Below the pieces are notes generated by a model that saw only the letters and a program-made list of their open reading frames with translations, made no database searches and was not told where the DNA came from. Position numbers and translations under genes: made by a program. 64,000 nucleotides of DNA from Ancylostoma caninum (taxonomy: Eukaryota; Nematoda; Chromadorea; Rhabditida; Ancylostomatidae). The stretch is from positions 2,046,001 to 2,110,000 of the forward strand of contig JBAJFG010000362.1 of the NCBI GenBank assembly GCA_037903475.1. Direction: 5' to 3'. Positions within the stretch are counted from its first letter, which is position 1. Every line of letters starts with the position of its first letter. Shown one piece after another: positions 63,456 to 64,000 of the stretch.

Positions 63456-64000
63456 TTGATAGGTGACATAGAAATTTTATCAGGTCTTTTTGCGCTTCTT
63501 CTTCCTCATTTTTCTTCTATTTCTTTAAATGGGTTAAATTTAGGGGTAAGGTAAACATATGTTTCTGCTTTACAATGGTGTGACTTATGTTTATCACAAA
63601 ATTAGGTCATCTGGGGTGATGAGGCGCTAAAACGGGGATTCTTTCTTGCTTGATGGTGAGATTTTATAGGAATGAAAATGACGTTTGAATGCCCCAATCG
63701 TGCAACAATGGCTCCTCCCCTTTTTGCTTACAGTGCACCGCCACCGATTGGATCTTATACTATGGAAGCAGCGAGAATCTCATTCAACAATTCAAGGTCT
63801 TTAGATTTTGCCCGTTAAAAGTGACAGAGAGAGTAAGATCTTATGGAGTTTCTGCAAAAAACCTCACAGAAATTATAGTAATTCCACCTCTACGATCATC
63901 TGAAGTGATCACGAGAATGTAGCAACACTTAAAGTCCGCCTTATGACTAGAAAACTGTATTTCTTGGTGCTGACCGTAATTGCGGACAGCGCGAGAACAG
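63456..64000. other. No gene recognised
   Basis: An exon-like stretch after TTGCTTACAG at 63731 on plus has no clear donor and was not called. Confidence 0.4.

Overview
This window looks like the chromosome of a nematode, most likely a strongylid or other rhabditid. The evidence is a (TTAGGC)n tract matching the nematode telomere repeat, small genes with short introns ending in TTTCAG, a histone gene with a metazoan 3' stem-loop and no poly(A) signal, a BEL/Pao retrotransposon with a phlebovirus-type envelope module, a mariner relic and many foldback MITEs. Most of the 64 kb is non-coding. No bacterial operons, CRISPR arrays, tRNA or rRNA genes were seen.

Layout. (1) 920-10650, minus strand: a complete envelope-bearing BEL/Pao element. 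It has 292-bp LTRs, a 5-bp target duplication (CAATC), a tRNA-Gly primer site, a 2534-codon Gag-Pro-RT-RNaseH-Int-Env polyprotein, a membrane segment behind a single in-frame TAG, and a separate zinc-knuckle ORF before the 3' LTR. It lies inside a coding-like sequence that has a diverged relative at 45.4 kb. (2) 10.9-14.6 kb: nested foldback repeats, then a divergent histone pair: an intact but unusual H2A on plus and a decayed H2B on minus, separated by a 225-bp-arm palindrome. (3) 14.6-30 kb: mostly non-coding, with dispersed repeats, a 1.2-kb TIR element and one tiny secreted-peptide gene (24.6 kb). (4) 30.3-32.4 kb: a small secreted His/Tyr-rich peptide gene converging on one or two minus-strand terminal exons. 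(5) 35.3-41.6 kb: a 1273-bp mariner relic, then a minus-strand gene with a membrane-spanning exon followed by many small phase-0 exons rich in Lys/Glu/Pro/Ala. (6) 41.7-42.3 kb: nested inverted repeats enclosing the telomere-type tract. (7) 43.4-48.2 kb: an inverted tail-to-tail duplication of a five-exon gene for a secreted VVAPAP-repeat, His-rich protein, with a relic of a third copy between. (8) 49.6-58 kb: 3' ends or pieces of three minus-strand genes, one ending in a thrombospondin type 1 repeat. (9) 58-64 kb: mostly non-coding, with a 566-bp TIR element.

How they work together: the coding content has no common pathway. Several genes encode secreted or surface proteins (duplicated His-rich pair, two small peptides, TSP1 protein, type I membrane protein). 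The retroelement encodes the domains needed to make and integrate a copy, and its envelope suggests a virus-like ancestry. However, its RT has YVDN in place of YVDD and its envelope anchor is cut off by TAG, so whether this copy is active is unclear. Exon structures were read by eye from splice signals and reading phase and need transcript support.
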